Source of the DNA: Pyrocephalus nanus
Taxonomy: Eukaryota; Chordata; Aves; Passeriformes; Tyrannidae
Reading direction: 5' to 3'
Assembly (NCBI GenBank): GCA_038380795.1
Contig: CM076279.1
Location: 8,385,001-8,449,000 of the forward strand
DNA length: 64,000 bases
The notes below the pieces were generated by a model that did no database searches, was not told the origin of the DNA, and worked only from the letters and a program-made list of their open reading frames with translations. The position numbers were made by a program, and so were the translations under genes. This document shows, one piece after another, positions 1-13,841 of the stretch; position 1 is the stretch's first letter; every line of letters starts with the position of its first letter.

Positions 1-3000
1 TACCAGCCTTCCTTTCAAAATGAATGCAAGATGTTTTTCCTAATTATTTTCAAAGATCAGACAAACTGTTTCTACCTTGGCTACTTTCCTGTGTTTCTTG
101 GGAGGCAAGAAAGAAAAGGACAGGGCTTTTATTTTCTTTCAAGGTTTTTAAAATTATCAAAATAGAAAAGTAACGGTCCCATGTGTGATGATGTCCAGAG
201 CTGCCTCTCCAGCACCATCCCCTCTGGCAGGTCAGGGCCATCTACAACTGCCCCTCTTGGTTCAGTGCCCAGCACTTTAAAAAGAAGAGATTTGTGCTTA
301 ATGCGGAGTACCACTGGCAGATCCCAGTGAACACACTCAGCTGGCATGTCAGCTTTGAGGAGATTTAAAAACCAGCAAAGAATGCAATGACACAATGTTA
401 TGAAATGAAAACACTGGGGTTCAAGATTTAATCCTGGTTCTTAAAACCTCTGTGTTGTTTTCTCCCAGAATACAGCATGTGGCTATTCTGAAAAGCAGAA
501 TAAAATCACTTAAGGAGAATACAGTCACTTCTTAGCCTATGAAAACTCTTCTGCACAGCCCATTTTCCACTGACCTGGCCATTCCAACATTTATCAGTAT
601 CACTAATGCAAGTTTTTCATTCCATTCCCTTCCCTGCTGTTCCAGACACAGCCTATGTAGGCTGTTGGCAAAACACTTCAGGACAAACTCGGTGTACTTC
701 ATGTGTAAATCAAGTGACAAGATAAGCCAAATTTCAGCTTAAAAGGTGCTATCAAGGAAGGAGTGAATAAGCCCAGGAACTTTGGCTCCCTTGGATCTGG
801 AACAGCGAGAGCCTCGCTGTGTCCCCTCAGAGATGAAAAACTGTTGGGGGAGTTCTGGAGTGCTCTGGCTGCAAGGAGAAAACTTCTTTATGCTGGAGAA
901 TATAAGCATTTACCTCCATAAACACAGCAATCCTTGCCCATTCAGGCTGCTCTGAGCAGATGCACTAACAGAGCTCTCTGCCTGTTATCAAATAAATGCA
1001 CAATTTACAGCACCCAGAGTGAAATATCAGCAACAAATTAATCCCCCTCCAAGTCTATTAGCAGCAGGCCCTGTCCACGGGCACTTAGACACGGGAAAAT
1101 ATCAAAATGCACAGGCCAGACTGAGGGAGGGGCAGAACAGACCTCCAGGAGAAGAGCACATGACCACCAGATTCTGTAAAAACAGTTCCTGAGATCTGTT
1201 TTGGAGTTAGGCAGAAAATCAAACAAGCCAGTGAAGTAGCTGGAAGCCCAAGGAACACAAAACTTCAGAGAAAGGAAGTTCACTAGATTGAAAAATCACC
1301 AGTTTAATGCAGCAGCAAAAAGGACTAAAGGAGGCACAGAACAGTCTCTGTAGGACACAGCTCTGCCCAGAGCAGCAAAAAATGCACTTGGGAGCCACTG
1401 CAGAGCGTGATCCAAGCACGGTGACAGGAACACTGCAAGTTCAATCTGACAAAACTTCCCTGTTATCCCACTTTGTCACCATCCCTGCTCCCCAGGGAAC
1501 AGCCCCAGAGGCAGCTGGAGCACACAAGGCCAGGATCTCCCAGCCAGGGAGCCTGAACACAAACACAACACACAGAGAGCAAACCATCAGCTCTCCCCCT
1601 GCTCTGGGTCTCTCTCCCTTAACAAGCTGGGAGGTTTTCAGAATAAATCTTGGATAGTGCTGTTTGCTGCTCAAAGTCAACCCTCCCACCAAACATCCTG
1701 ATTTAAAGGTCTCTCTTTTGGATAAAGATGCATCTCTTCTGTGGAGGAACTGCTGTCATGTGCTCGGCAGATGGTGATTAAAGCATCAGCCTAGAAACCA
1801 GAATTGATTCTGAAGCTACATAATTTTGACAGAGACAGTTTAGAAACCATCCCCCTGGCTCAGGATGCCTACTCAGATCTGTTATTGTTGCAATCAGTAA
1901 TGCTTAGACACAAATTACATTCGGTTATTCCTCTCCAGAGTGTATTTTTAAACTGACCTTGGCAGGTGAGGGAAAGTAATGAAGATAAATGCTCCCCAGA
2001 ACAGCATAAAATCGTTCATTAAGGCCATAAAGCACTACAATCCATGGTAAAGCAGTGCCATTGATATGAACAGAAACATTTAATAATAGATTTTGTATTA
2101 GCTTCATATCCAGCAGACCGAAACATCCCCTACATTGGCATGAAATCCCAGTGGAATATTGATATTCCCAAGCAGCTGTCTCTTCTCACAGCAGAAATGC
2201 ATTAAATTATTGAAATATGGAATGATTCTGTTCATGTGAAATACAAATTATATATTTTCTTTACATAATAATCAAGGAACCATCTAATTGTTGCCATTTT
2301 GGGATTAGAAGTAAACACTTTTTAAAGAAGTTTATCTCTAAGGACAATGGTATCTAAAAACAGTTACTGAATAGAAATAGGCTTTAAGTGATTAATATTT
2401 CAGCATAATATTAATGGCTATTTTAATAAAACTAATAAACCTACTTGACTACTTAAAACTCCTTCCACCACTAGAGGGAGGTCAGATTCCTTCACAAAGG
2501 CAAGTAAAAAAAGACACCCACAAAAAAAAAAAAACATTGCAGAGCTGCTTGGGAGGGGGATTATTCTCTGCTTCTCCAGCCACATCAGTAATTTAATAAC
2601 AATAAATCCTGCTTTACCATTTTTAATGTTTTGCTTCACTTCACCCCCAAAAAACCCACGTTCCTGATGTAATTATGGCACAGAATTGGCTCCATATTTT
2701 AACACAAGAAACAGGAATTTATGAGGGAGGATTTTACATCCCAGCTACAACATTCCAGCAAATCACCCCAGAACTCAGATAAAGCAGCTCCCCTGGCTCA
2801 CAGGGCTGCATCAACCCCCTGGGCAGGAAGGGAAATAAATGTGTGATCCCATTGACACCATCAGAACTGCCCTGCCCTGCTCAGAGCAGCTGATGGTGTT
2901 GGTCAAAGCAGTCACCAAAAAGTCCTCTTATTTCTCTTCCTCAAGCCATCTTATTTCTCAGAGATTACTATTTTGAGTAGATGTATAAATGCAAAGGACA

Positions 3001-3098
3001 ATCCCCTCCCAACCTGCACCCTAAAAAAAAAAAAACAAAAACCCAAAAATATGAAGTTCTGGTTTGTGGTTCATTCAGCAGTTACTGGAAACCTTTAC
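1..3098 (-). other. OGFOD3 intron (left part), no exon recognised
   Basis: This stretch lies downstream, on the minus strand, of the last OGFOD3 exon found. I looked for the expected next exon and for the HDEYWHAHVDK and GGRFMFMEEG segments of the catalytic domain and saw neither. The sequence is AT-rich and non-coding in appearance, with short A-runs near 2522 and 3007. The open frame at 129-395 on the minus strand has no recognisable family motif and is not called as a gene. Confidence 0.6.
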
Positions 3099-6000
3099 CG
3101 GTACAAGGCAAAATCCTCTTCTGTGAAGATGTCGTGAATTTTGTCCCCAAAGTACCTGAAAAGTTAAACAACAGCTTAAAAGGGGAGTTGCTGAATCAGA
3201 ATCCCTCAATAACACCAAGATGCCTCCTCACCCCCACCCGTGGTTTGCTCACAATCAGATTGTGAACAATCAATTGTGTTGTTTGTTCACAACACAAAAA
3301 ATCCTACAGATGCTTTTGAGTGTGATGTACAAAAGCATTGGTAAAAGATTAAATGTTGAAAGATTAAAGGATCAAAATGCTGCAGCTGGTAATGGAATTC
3401 CCCAGGCATTAAAAAAAGTTCCCTCCCAAATCACAAAATAAGCACATGGATTCGAATTTTTAAGAGTTCAGCCTATTTGATTTCTTCCCCTGCTGACAAA
3501 CTAGACTATAACTGTGGAAAAAATACTCTGATTTCCTGGTGCCTGAACATCAAAATAAAGATAATGGCAGCTTTCAAAGAGCCCAGCTCAACAAAAGATC
3601 CCTTTTCATGCCACAAAAGCTCTTTAACTGCTCCTGGAGAGCGTGGGGAATCCAAGCAAATTCCACAGTTTCTCATCAGCAATCCCAGCCCACGGGGTTT
3701 GGGAAATGGGAAAAGGGAGTGGGCAGGGAAGGTGTGGGATAACAAGAGGCAGGAAACAACAGCCCCACTTTACCTGTACAGATTAACAAAATGCTTTCCC
3801 AGGGAAAGAGCTCCGGAGTGCAAGTCCAAAATCGATGCCTGGCAAAGGAAACAGGAGGAAAAATGAGCATGAAAAGGTTTTATCATTATTTAACTATGAC
3901 CTTTAATAACTGGCCCGAGTTGGCTCTCACCTCCCTCAGCCTCCCCAAGTGAAAATATTAATTTCTGGCATTTGGGTTCCCAATATAATGTTTACTTTAC
4001 AACTGCAGACCTGTCTGAGATCACTGCATGGATGCACAGAATATTCAGGTACTGTGAAAAAAAGCACAGGATTGCTATTCCTGAGATCCCAACCTGACAG
4101 GGAACTGTCAGGAATCCCGTGTTCCAGGATCCCTTCTTGAAGACATTTCCCTTCCACACAAGGATGACTCATTTTCCAGTATTTGTGAAGTGCTCAAGTA
4201 GCAGCACTAATATTTATCTTGCCCAGCATTTGTTATTAAAACTTCACCTTCACCCTGAGTTCCTGTATACTCCTCATATTTAATGTAGACATTAAAAAGG
4301 CTGTTAAAAAGAACAATTAGAATTCTAATGCTTACTAGAGTCAAACTCCCTTTTCCTCAATTTCTAAACTGCTGTAAGAGAAAACCACACAGTAAAAAGT
4401 TTCTACATATGAAAATTCAATCCATTTCTTCATCCAGTTCAAGCCAAACTCTTCTGCTGAGCTCCAGACAAGCTAAAAAGATTAGGATTCAGATTTGCCA
4501 GGATGGAGAGCCACCCCTCAGGACTCTAAAATATATTGAATAAAGTGCACTTTTCTATGTCCCTTGGTGTCCACAAAATACATGTTTGTTTTGCATCAGG
4601 TAAACAGTATTTAAAAATATGACTGTCTAATGGCAGCCTTTTTTTTTTTTACTAGAAAAATCAAATAGCAACAGTTAATTAACCTGCCTGACACCAAAGT
4701 AATCACATCTTTGATACACAATATCCAGGCAAAAGCACTCATCTTGGAATTAGGCATTTTTTTTGATGCACCAAATACCATTCACATTATTCTAACAAAA
4801 TCCCAGCAGTAATAACATTTCTGATGGAGGAAAACACTCATAACAGTCCCTCAGAAAAATCTCTGCAGCCTCAGTCGCTCTGAGCTCCAGAGCTGAATCA
4901 GGGGAACCCCACTGACACCTCCTTTTTGCAAGGGATAATTTTATTTATAATAATCTTATTTACCCCTTGAAAAACACATGAAGTTACAAGCTATTCAAGT
5001 GGACACAGCATGAGCTTTTCAGCCCTGCCCTTCCCACAGCTGTCCAAAAGCTTCAGAGGGCTGTTAGGAAAACATCTCTCACTCCTGCAAGAGCAGCTCT
5101 TGTAACAGGCAAGCAAAATACTTTAATTTATTGCTTCCGAGTTCTGGACAAAAATATAAGCCCCAGCCTGTGCAGCTTCATAAATATGTTTGTGACCATC
5201 CTAAAGTGGATTATAAGAAGTAGCAAGACACGGGTGAAAAGATGAATTTAATTTAAAACCAAATTGCCTTTCTAAGTCTTTCCATGTCCTTTTCAAGCTC
5301 GGACATTTCTTCTCAGGTGATTACAGATAGGGAGATCCAAAATAACCAAGTGAAGCAATAAAAAACACCCCCAAGAACTGCAGGTATTCATAACTGAACA
5401 GGTAATAACTATAAAAAGCCTAGAAAAGCCAGATGAAGACTGAAAAGGGAATCTGAGAAATTAGGAACATTCTTTGGGGTTGTTTCAGACAGGAGGGAAA
5501 CAACTTAATGCCAGACAGGGACTTGTTTACAGGTGAGCACAGAACTATTTGTTTAACAGCTACCTGGGAAAGAAACCAAAACACATTTATTTTGGCTTCT
5601 GCCATTTCAGAAAATTAAACATTTTCAGCATAACTTCTGACAGTGAGAAGAAAACCTTGATTACTTCACACCCAGCTATCTGAGCCAGGGTCAGTCTGCA
5701 GTTCAGGGCAGTGTTCCCAGGCTGAAGGCTCTACAGAGATGGCAAACACACAACCACAACCCTATTTTGAGAGGCTGTTTTTGACACAACTACCCCCCTA
5801 TCCTGGTTTTCAGAACTTTGTATAGAAGGGAAATAAAACCTCCTCAAAAAAATAAAAAGCACAATTGGGTGTTCTTTCAAACCTTCAGTGTTGTTAGTCC
5901 CATACTCTCCACCCTCTCGCTGCTAAAAGGATTCAAAAAGAACATGCAAGTCCCCAGCACTTCTCAGCACATGGCAAAAAGGAGCAATTTTCCCATCTTG

Positions 6001-9000
6001 GGAAGCGTGACAGGCCCTGCCTTTGTTCCTCCCTAAAAGGGATTGCCAAGCATTAAATACCCATTCACATCTACACCAGTTCCTCCAGCCCTTAAGAGGT
6101 TTTCAGTGATATTTGTAAAGAAAACAGCAGACACACCACCCAAACGACAAGAATGCAAAAAAATTACTTCTAACTGTCTACAGAGGAGCACTCAAACCCT
6201 CCCCCACTGCTGCTGTGGGGATGCTCACACACTCCAGCTGGGAGGGAGGAGCAGTGGAGGTTCCACCTGAACTCCTGGGCAGCACCAAAGCCGGTGTCAG
6301 TGCAGGGAGCCTGGCACAGACTCCCCAAACAATCCCACCTGCACACACCCCTGTCAGGAGCAGACAGACAAGGGGTGTGGCCTCAAGGCAATGCCTCTTT
6401 GATTAATTAGGAGACACAAGTGTAACCGTGTGACTTACACATCAGTCAGACCGCTGGAGGGACAGCTTACTGTGGAAGGTAAATGCAATATTTGGCTACA
6501 GAGCCCGGGACAAATTTACAGCAGATACAGACTGGACACAACCTGTTCCTCTCCAGCCTCCTGGAGCTCAGCCCAGACAATCCCCCCAGCACACAGCTGG
6601 GAGGGAGGCAAAGAGGCTGCCAAGTAGGTCTTTCACTCCTCCCAAGCAGGGGTTTCCTAAGGGCCATCGGGAGGTTGATTGGGAAGGAAGAAAACTCCTC
6701 AGCCTGTGGAGGCACCAGCCAGGACCTGAGAGGCTTTATGTGCTCCTGGCAGCACTCTGAGCACCCCAGAGCTGGGCTGGGAGGGCTGGAGGCAGAGTAA
6801 GAAGGGGTAGAGTGTGCAGAACCACTGCTCACTTGGGTTCTGAATCACACCAGAACCCCCTGTTGGGCATCACAGCCACACAGGCTGTTTGCTTCCCCCG
6901 GAGATGAATCAATTCACTCACCCCTGCAGAGGGAGGGCTGCACGGCCACTCCTGCCAGCCCTCCTGCACTGCAGCTGAGTGGCTCACCAAGGCTTTCCTG
7001 GGGCTTCCAAATAAATGTCAATAGGTCTGATGGTAAATGAGTCGTTTTGTTTGCACCTGGGACCTCCAAGGACTTGAAGGAACAAGGCAGGACTGGAGGG
7101 GTAACACAGGCAGGGGGTGTGCAGGGAAAGAGCAGGCAGGGAAGAGTAAGAAAATCACAGAAGGTTGAAGAGGGAATTGTCTTCATTGATATGAAGAAGA
7201 AAAAATTGAAGCTGAGGCAAAGATCAAGAGAACAATGGAATTCACGTTCTGTCAGTAAAGAACAGAGCATAAAACAACTGCAGGAGACAGAAGACAAAGG
7301 AAAGCAGGTAAGTGGTGGGGAAAATACTCCTGTTGCAAGTCAGACCAGAAGATTACTGTGGTCTCCTCCAGCCTTGCTGGGTATGTGTAAATAAAAATAA
7401 ATCCAGGAAAAATTAGGAAAGGAAGATCAGAGAGCTCAGCATGACAAGTGGGACGTGACTCCTGGGAGGCCTCAATAATTCAGGTGTTTGTCAACACCAA
7501 AAGATGGAATGGGAAACAAGGTTTTGTGCTGTGCTTCAGCACTCCAGGGAAGGGCAGCCAACAAAGGGAGGAGAGAACTGACAGCCACAAACTGCAAGTT
7601 TAGGTCTTTAAATTAATAAATGATATCCAGACACACAGACACAAACACACTTCTGGGAACTCAAAACATAACAAGTGTGACAGACCAAAAAAAAAACACA
7701 ACCAGATGTGTTGTTTCAAAAAGAAGAAATCCAAGGGGATGAAAATGCAGTCTGCACCCCAGTAGAAATCTGTAGACATTTTATTTGGAATAGTGGAGAG
7801 ATCAAAGTGGCTAAAGAAAGAATAAACAAATAATTAAACAGCAACAAGGAGTTATTTAAGGTACTTTAAAAGAAAAAATACAGTCTTAGAAAAAGAGGCG
7901 TAATTGGACAGAATTATCCAGGCACTCTAAATTAAAGCAACAAGCCAGACCTAATCCAAGTGGCTTGAAGCTTGAGAGCAGGCAGGCCCAGCAGCTGGAT
8001 GAAATAAGACTGGAAACATTTTGTATGCTATGCAGGGAAGTGATTGGAAAAGATGAAAGGCTCAAATGAAAAAAAGGCAGTTTCATCTAAACCCCCTCAG
8101 CACACACCCAGCAGGATCCAATGACACCTGAGAGCCAGGACGGCACCGTGGGGAAAAGATTCACCCCATGAGCTGGGGAATAGAAACTGGAACATTGGAA
8201 AAGAGAGAGGGAAATGGCAGAGCAGGAGAAAGAGGTATAAAAGAAACTAGACTGTATTTAAAGGCTTCTCCAGAACATGCCCTGGCACAGGTTGCCCAGA
8301 GAAGCTGTGGCTGCCCCTGGATCCCTGGAAGTGTCCAAGGCCAGGCTGGACAGGGCTTGGAGCAACCTGGGCTGGTGGGAGGTGTCCCTGCCCATGGCAG
8401 GGGGTGGGACTGGGTGGGATTTAAGGCCCTTTCCAACCCAACCCATCCTGTGATTCCATGATCTCCCAGGAACACTGGACAGCCCTTGTGTTTAACGTCT
8501 TCCAGTGTTTATCCACTATTTTGGGTAAGCTCCCAATGTATTACTACCCAACTTTGATCCTGCCCCTTCCCCTAAGGATTAACAGCACACAACAACTTCC
8601 TCCCATTTACAGGGGACGAGCCCTGTCAGAAGGGTTGGCTCAGAGCCCAGACCTCTCCATGCACATCAGACCCTCAGCAGATTTATGTTATTGCAGCCAT
8701 AGCATCATCTCCCCCTCTCCCTCACTTCCCTCCTCTCTTAAAAAACCTCTCAGTGATGCTTCCAAAATAACACTGATGATGGATTTACATCTGTCTGATG
8801 CTCTGGCTTGCTGTCCATCAAAGCCAGCTCAGCACCCCTGCCCAGCTCTGTGCTTTGGGGCAATGAATTTAACTCCCCCTCACACATTTTCCAAGCTTTC
8901 TCTGCCTCAGTTTTCCCAGTTCCCTGCCCCCCAGCTGGACAACACTTTCTGTGGCCCAAATCCATGAGGCTGTCTGGGTTATAACTATACACTCTTTGTG

Positions 9001-12000
9001 GAAATGCAATGAAAAATCAATGTAGGGCCTCAAAAGCACAGGAGAGGAAAGCCACTGATGGCAGGAGCCAAGCTGAGGGTCCCAACAGGCAAACTGGCAA
9101 TCACAAGGGCAGTAAAGTCTTATTTTTCTCCACTGAAACCCCTCTCCTTTTCTGCTAACACATGCCCCAACTCAGCAGGGGCCTAAAGAAGTGCCTGTGT
9201 TTGTAAATACTCAAAACCAGTTTCTGTTCGTACACAAAAACAGTCTGAGAACAAAGGCAGGGTAAAGAAATTAAAATAAATATGCTTGTTAAAGATAAGT
9301 GAGATTGGTCTCATTTTAAAGAATATTACTCCAAGGTCTACTTAAGACATTACATGGCTTTTTTGTCACTACACAAACCCAATCTTTGCCTGATGCTGTG
9401 AACCACTGTAATTTAGTGTCAGAACTCAAACCATTGCACTTCTGCTACAGTAACTGTTTGCAGATGAAGAGAAAATCAGTTCAGGGGAGGTGCTGGAAAT
9501 AACTAACCTGAATTCAAGGAAAGGGCAACTGCTAACAGAGGTATTTAATGGGAGATAACTTTCCAAACAATTTTTTTTTCCCCAAGTTTGAACAGAAGGA
9601 AAGAATTCTCCATCTCCTCGACCCCAAAAAATGCATTTATAATCTTGCCTTGGCAGTAAAAGAATGTAGAAAGTAACAGGACACTGCTCACCCCTCCATC
9701 AGATCCTCCCAAGGACAGTCCCCTCTCTGCTATTCTGCAGGCAAAACAATAATCTCAGATGAGAACTGAATGCTGATTACTTTGTCCTTTAATCCTTATT
9801 TACAACGTGTAACCCTTCAACTGAGTTAACAGAAGCTCCCATTTATTGGAAATTGGATCTTGCAGCCCGAGTACGAACCAAGTGTTTGTTTTGCAGAACA
9901 TTTCTGAGCTTGCAGCTCCCTCCCATAAATGCTCAAAATACCCCCAAAAATATTATCTTTTAAATACATTCTGGCCAAGTAAAGTTAAACATGAAAAAAA
10001 TCCCAATCAGGAGCCCAGGTGAATTGAATCACAGAGTGAAGAAAGCACTCAGGAGCTGCACATCCCTTCAGGCACTCCTGACACTCCCCACTCACTCGAT
10101 TATCAAGTGAAAATCGCACTCAGAGAGGCTGATAACTTTGGAAACTGCACAATTTGACCCCTCCTATTTGATTAAAACACACCAGGTAGTGCTCAGAGAG
10201 GTCAGCACCAGTTCATAATTCCCCTGAGAGACTCTGCTGGAAGGAGACTTCTGGTGTTTTGTTCTGCTTTTAAAGGCCAAATGAAACAGGAGGGCAGATG
10301 AGAATCCTTTAAAACTTATTTAATTCCATTTCCTCTTTCTCAGTGAAGCACTCCTGCCCCTCAGAGACTCTGTGAAAGAACTGTCCTGACAATAGCAAAA
10401 ATGCAAAATGGCTTTAAAACCCCCAAATTTAGTGTTTTAACCAGTTTTAACCCATCCTGCTGAAACTACTGAGCTTTGAGCTGCACCTCAAAGATTGGCA
10501 CAGTGTCATTAAAGGAAGTGCTTGGAAAAGCTGGAGCTAAAAGAGGAATTACCCACGGATTCTTTCAGCTTCTTCCCTCGTGATTATGGCATCACTCACA
10601 CCCCTTCCACACCTCCTGGGAGTGCACCCTGCAACACAAAAGAGCAAGAAAAAAAAAAGCCACTGAAACCACGTCAACCACCTGCAGGGCAGGTTTTTAT
10701 AATGAGACTTTGCACACAAGTGTCTTGAAGCACACAGCTTGGACAAGATTGGATTAAACAAAAAAAAAAATAAATTCCTTGCTAAGAAATCCAACATTAA
10801 ATTTTAAAAGCTCCTGGGAGTGAAAAGCCAGCAGTAAGAGTTCTAGGGGAAGAACAGATCAAAGTTCTTGTAGAAAGAGAAGTCTAGTCTTCAGGCAAGA
10901 AGAAGAAATAAGATCAATTTTGAGCCACCAGAGGCCTTGGGATGTCCCTCTTGGCAGTTTTCTGGGAAAGATCCCCATACAGATGGAATGGCACAGAAAA
11001 GCTGGGCTGAGAGCATTTCCTGGCACCTGCCAATACATTTGCTGCTCCTGCACTGAGTGTCTCTTCTAGGATTGTTTGCCCCTCAGAACACAAAACTCCT
11101 GCAGATAAATCAGTCAATTCACCCATGCAGGTCAAATGATCAGTCTGCTCTAATCAAAAGCAAATAATAACTATTCCCAGGCTGGCAGAAGGAGAAGTTT
11201 TGCCACAGCACAAGTGCTTTGGAGGAATTTCCCCTCCATCTTACTGGATTTACCCCAGGTGTGTCTCCTGTGGGCCATCCCTGAAGTCTCAGTGTCAGAC
11301 CTTTTCCTCCACTTTCCTCACAGGCTTCTCTGCTTTCCACATCCACTCACCTCTGGAAAAGCATCTTAATATCATCTCCCACACACGAGTTCCATCACAC
11401 ACACCTGTAGCCACAGCAGTTTCAAGCAGTTAACCATGTCCCAAGGCAGCAGAAATGGCCAAGATCTGGCTACAGCATCCAGAATGTAGATGAGACTGTG
11501 CTCCCACAACACCCTTCCTCCTGCAAACACCATCATTTCAGTGCTTGGCCTCTGGGCAGTAGCACATTTCCTTGTGTGAGGAGCATGTTTACAGGCAGTG
11601 CTGTGCAAATTAAACCTGCTCTGTCACCAGCTACCACATCATCTGAAGCAAACTGGAAGCTCAGCTGCACCAGTTCAGTTGGGGGCAAGTGCATGAATCA
11701 ATAAAAAAAGCTCATCTGAGCTGTGGAACTTCCCAGCTGAGCATAAGACAGCAAGGGATGAGAGGATTGTGCCTCCTTCTGACACAGCTGTGGGTGTCAG
11801 GGCAGGGGAGAGGCTGGGAATGAGGAGCTACTGAGTGACAGAAACCTGTTCCCACAGTGGCCAGAGCTCCGAGCTGGATGCAGTTTGGCAGTGAGCACAA
11901 CTCGCGTTCCGTGCCTGGCTCCGCTGTCGGTAACACAGCTCGGCTCTGTCACAACTCATCACCCCCCTCGCGTGGGGAAAAAGCCAAGTGCAGGGCTCGT

Positions 12001-13560
12001 TAGCACAGCACGGCTTCAATTAACCAATTAACAGCTGCTCCCGCCTTTCTGACACCACTGAACTCAGGTCAATCATCAATCGTCCCCACAAAGCCAAGAG
12101 GTCACACCTCACCCTGCACTCAGGACTCGCTGCTGCTCCTCGGGACATCCTCAAAAATAGAGAACACATTCATTCCTCCTCCTGGGCACAGATACTCCTG
12201 GAGTTCCTGCCTTCCTTGAGATGGGGAGAATAACTGCCAGCAGCAGTTTCTCCTCACAGTAACTATGCCAAATTAACACAGATTATGTGTTTTCAGATGC
12301 TCTGCCAACTCCAGCACCCTCCACTAAAGAAGGTTCCTTGCTGGTGGCTTCCTGACAGCTCTTCATCAGAGAGGATGAAAATCTCCCATTTTTCTTGAAG
12401 TACCAATATCAACCCTATAAAGAAATAAATGCCAGGGAGAAAACAGATCCCAATTTGACAAAAAACAGGCTCAGCTAAAGGACATAAAGGCAGAGAAGTG
12501 CTCTGTTGGCAGCAGTAAAAGATGTCAGCATGGGCACATCCCAAAACAAGCGTGTCAGAAACTGGCACTTGTGCAATTACCACATGCTGGTGGTGATAAT
12601 TAGGCAGTGCCCTAAACCAGTTCCATTCCATACCCTGTATGGCACTGACCAGCAGCAAACCCACTCCCAAAGCCTATTTCAATAATCAACAGAGTATGAA
12701 AAGAAACTGGAAACAGGCTCAGTGAAAGGTTTATTTCACAGAGGCCAAGAAAGCAGCACCAGAAGAGAATTCCATAGGACTGACAGAGTAACCTCTCAGA
12801 ACAACTCCTGGGCTGGCCCAAGGGGTGTGGAGGTTTTGGGGCTTTAAGCAACACTCAGTGACCAGGAGCGTGCTGGAAACACGGCAGTTTTGCAGCACGG
12901 GTTTGGTTTCACAGTCAGGTGTTAAGGCCCTGTGAACAGTCACCCCACGGGGGACAAGCTTGGCCGAATACCTTCAAACCGCCTGTGGCTGTCGTAGTCC
13001 TCCGAGCAGGGAATCTCCACGAACTTGTCCCGCAGGCTGTCGCCGCGATGTGCCAACACCTCGGTGACTCCATCCTGGGGGATCCCATCCCCGGAGAGCC
13101 CGTCCCGGGCGAGCAGGCGGCTCCAGAGCAGGAGGCCGCCGGCGGCCGCGGCCAAGAGGAGGAGCAGGATCAGGATCGCCGCCTTCCCCCGCCAGGCCCG
13201 CGGGTCCGGCCGGGATCGGCCCTTCCTGGCGCTGCGGGGGGAGCACAGCACGGGCCGTGAGCGAGGGCCCGGCCCTGGTTTTGAGCACAAACACACACAG
13301 ATATTTACAAACACCCGCGATCCCGCCCCGCTCCCCGCCCGCCCCCCACGGCAGCTCCCCCAGAGCCGCGGCACGGCCAGGCCTGGGCATCGCCGCTCCC
13401 GGGGCAGCGGGCGGGGGGTGCAAGCCAGGCTCCCCCCGTGCCGGTACCTGCTGTGCCGGCGGCCCCCGCGGCCCGCTCCCGTTCCCGCTCCCGCCGCCGT
13501 TCCCGGCCCGGTCCCAGCGCTCTCGGGGCCGCGGGGCAGCGCCCGGCGCTGCGGGGCCAT
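3099..13560 (-). CDS. OGFOD3: OGFOD3, 2-oxoglutarate and iron-dependent oxygenase domain protein 3 (5' part, 6 exons)
   Basis: Seen: six minus-strand exons with GT/AG borders and a continuous frame: 13448-13560 (ATG at 13560-13558), 12972-13231, 10553-10628, 9692-9734, 3774-3838 and 3099-3155. They encode about the first 204 residues. The start MAPQRRA and the segments EIPCSEDYDSHRRFEG, CGRG-S-D-ITREEAERIR, GLSLGGSDGG, ILDLHSGAL and YFGDKI-IF-EEDF match my memory of the human protein (about 319 residues). A hydrophobic run near residues 54-76, after a basic stretch, predicts a single-pass type II membrane protein. The prolyl-4-hydroxylase-like double-stranded beta-helix with its iron ligands is encoded by later exons, which I could not find and which should lie left of position 1. 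Its substrate is not known to me. It shares a short divergent promoter with HEXD. The splice phases all agree, so the identity is firm; exon borders could be off by a few bases. Confidence 0.93.
3839..9691 (-). other. OGFOD3 large intron (between coding exons 4 and 5)
   Basis: An intron of about 5.9 kb between the exon ending GGSDGG and the exon starting A-S-I-L-D-L. It holds one CR1 3' end (8275-8462), a CA-rich patch near 7631-7652 and short A-runs. No other coding exon or RNA gene was recognised. The 169-codon plus-strand open frame at 8458-8967 starts at the CR1 tail and has no domain signature. Confidence 0.6.
8275..8462 (+). mobile_element. CR1 LINE 3' fragment
   Basis: Typical truncated avian CR1 3' end: 'ggcacaggttgcccagagaa', then 'ccaaggccaggctggacagg', then 'ccctgcccatggcagggggt', ending in 'ttccaacccaacccatcctg' and a 'tgattccatgat' tail. 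It lies in an OGFOD3 intron, antisense to that gene. Confidence 0.9.
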
Positions 13561-13841
13561 CGCGCCTCCTCCGCCGCGAGCGATGCGCTCGGCGCGCCTC
13601 GCCCTGGCCTGGCCTGCCTGGGGAGCGCGCTCGGCCGGGAGGGAGGGTCCGGCACAGGGCCGGGAGCGGCGGAGGGGCGGCAGCGGGACAGCGGGAAACC
13701 GGGACAGCGGGAAACCGCGACGCGGGGACAGCGGGACGCGGGCAGGCAGCGCCGGGACAGCGGGGCCGGGGCGGCGGGACGCGGGCGGGCGGTGTGTGCC
13801 GGGGCACGGCGGCGGCAGCCCAAAGCAATCGAGGCTGGAGC
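13561..13841. promoter_or_regulatory. Divergent OGFOD3/HEXD promoter
   Basis: Only 281 bp separate the OGFOD3 start codon (minus) from the HEXD start codon (plus). The interval is very GC- and CpG-rich, has no TATA box, and contains short repeats of 'gcgggacagcgggaaaccg' type around 13680-13765. Both transcription starts and both 5' UTRs must fit here unless one gene uses an upstream exon. This is the standard head-to-head CpG-island arrangement, inferred from position and composition. Confidence 0.8.

Noticed and set aside
129..395. An 88-codon minus-strand open frame near the left edge
   Set aside because: It does not match the next expected OGFOD3 residues, lacks convincing splice borders for that gene, and shows no motif I recognise.
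8458..8967. A 169-codon plus-strand open frame
   Set aside because: It begins within the CR1 tail, lies inside an OGFOD3 intron, and is a proline/serine-rich chance reading without domains.
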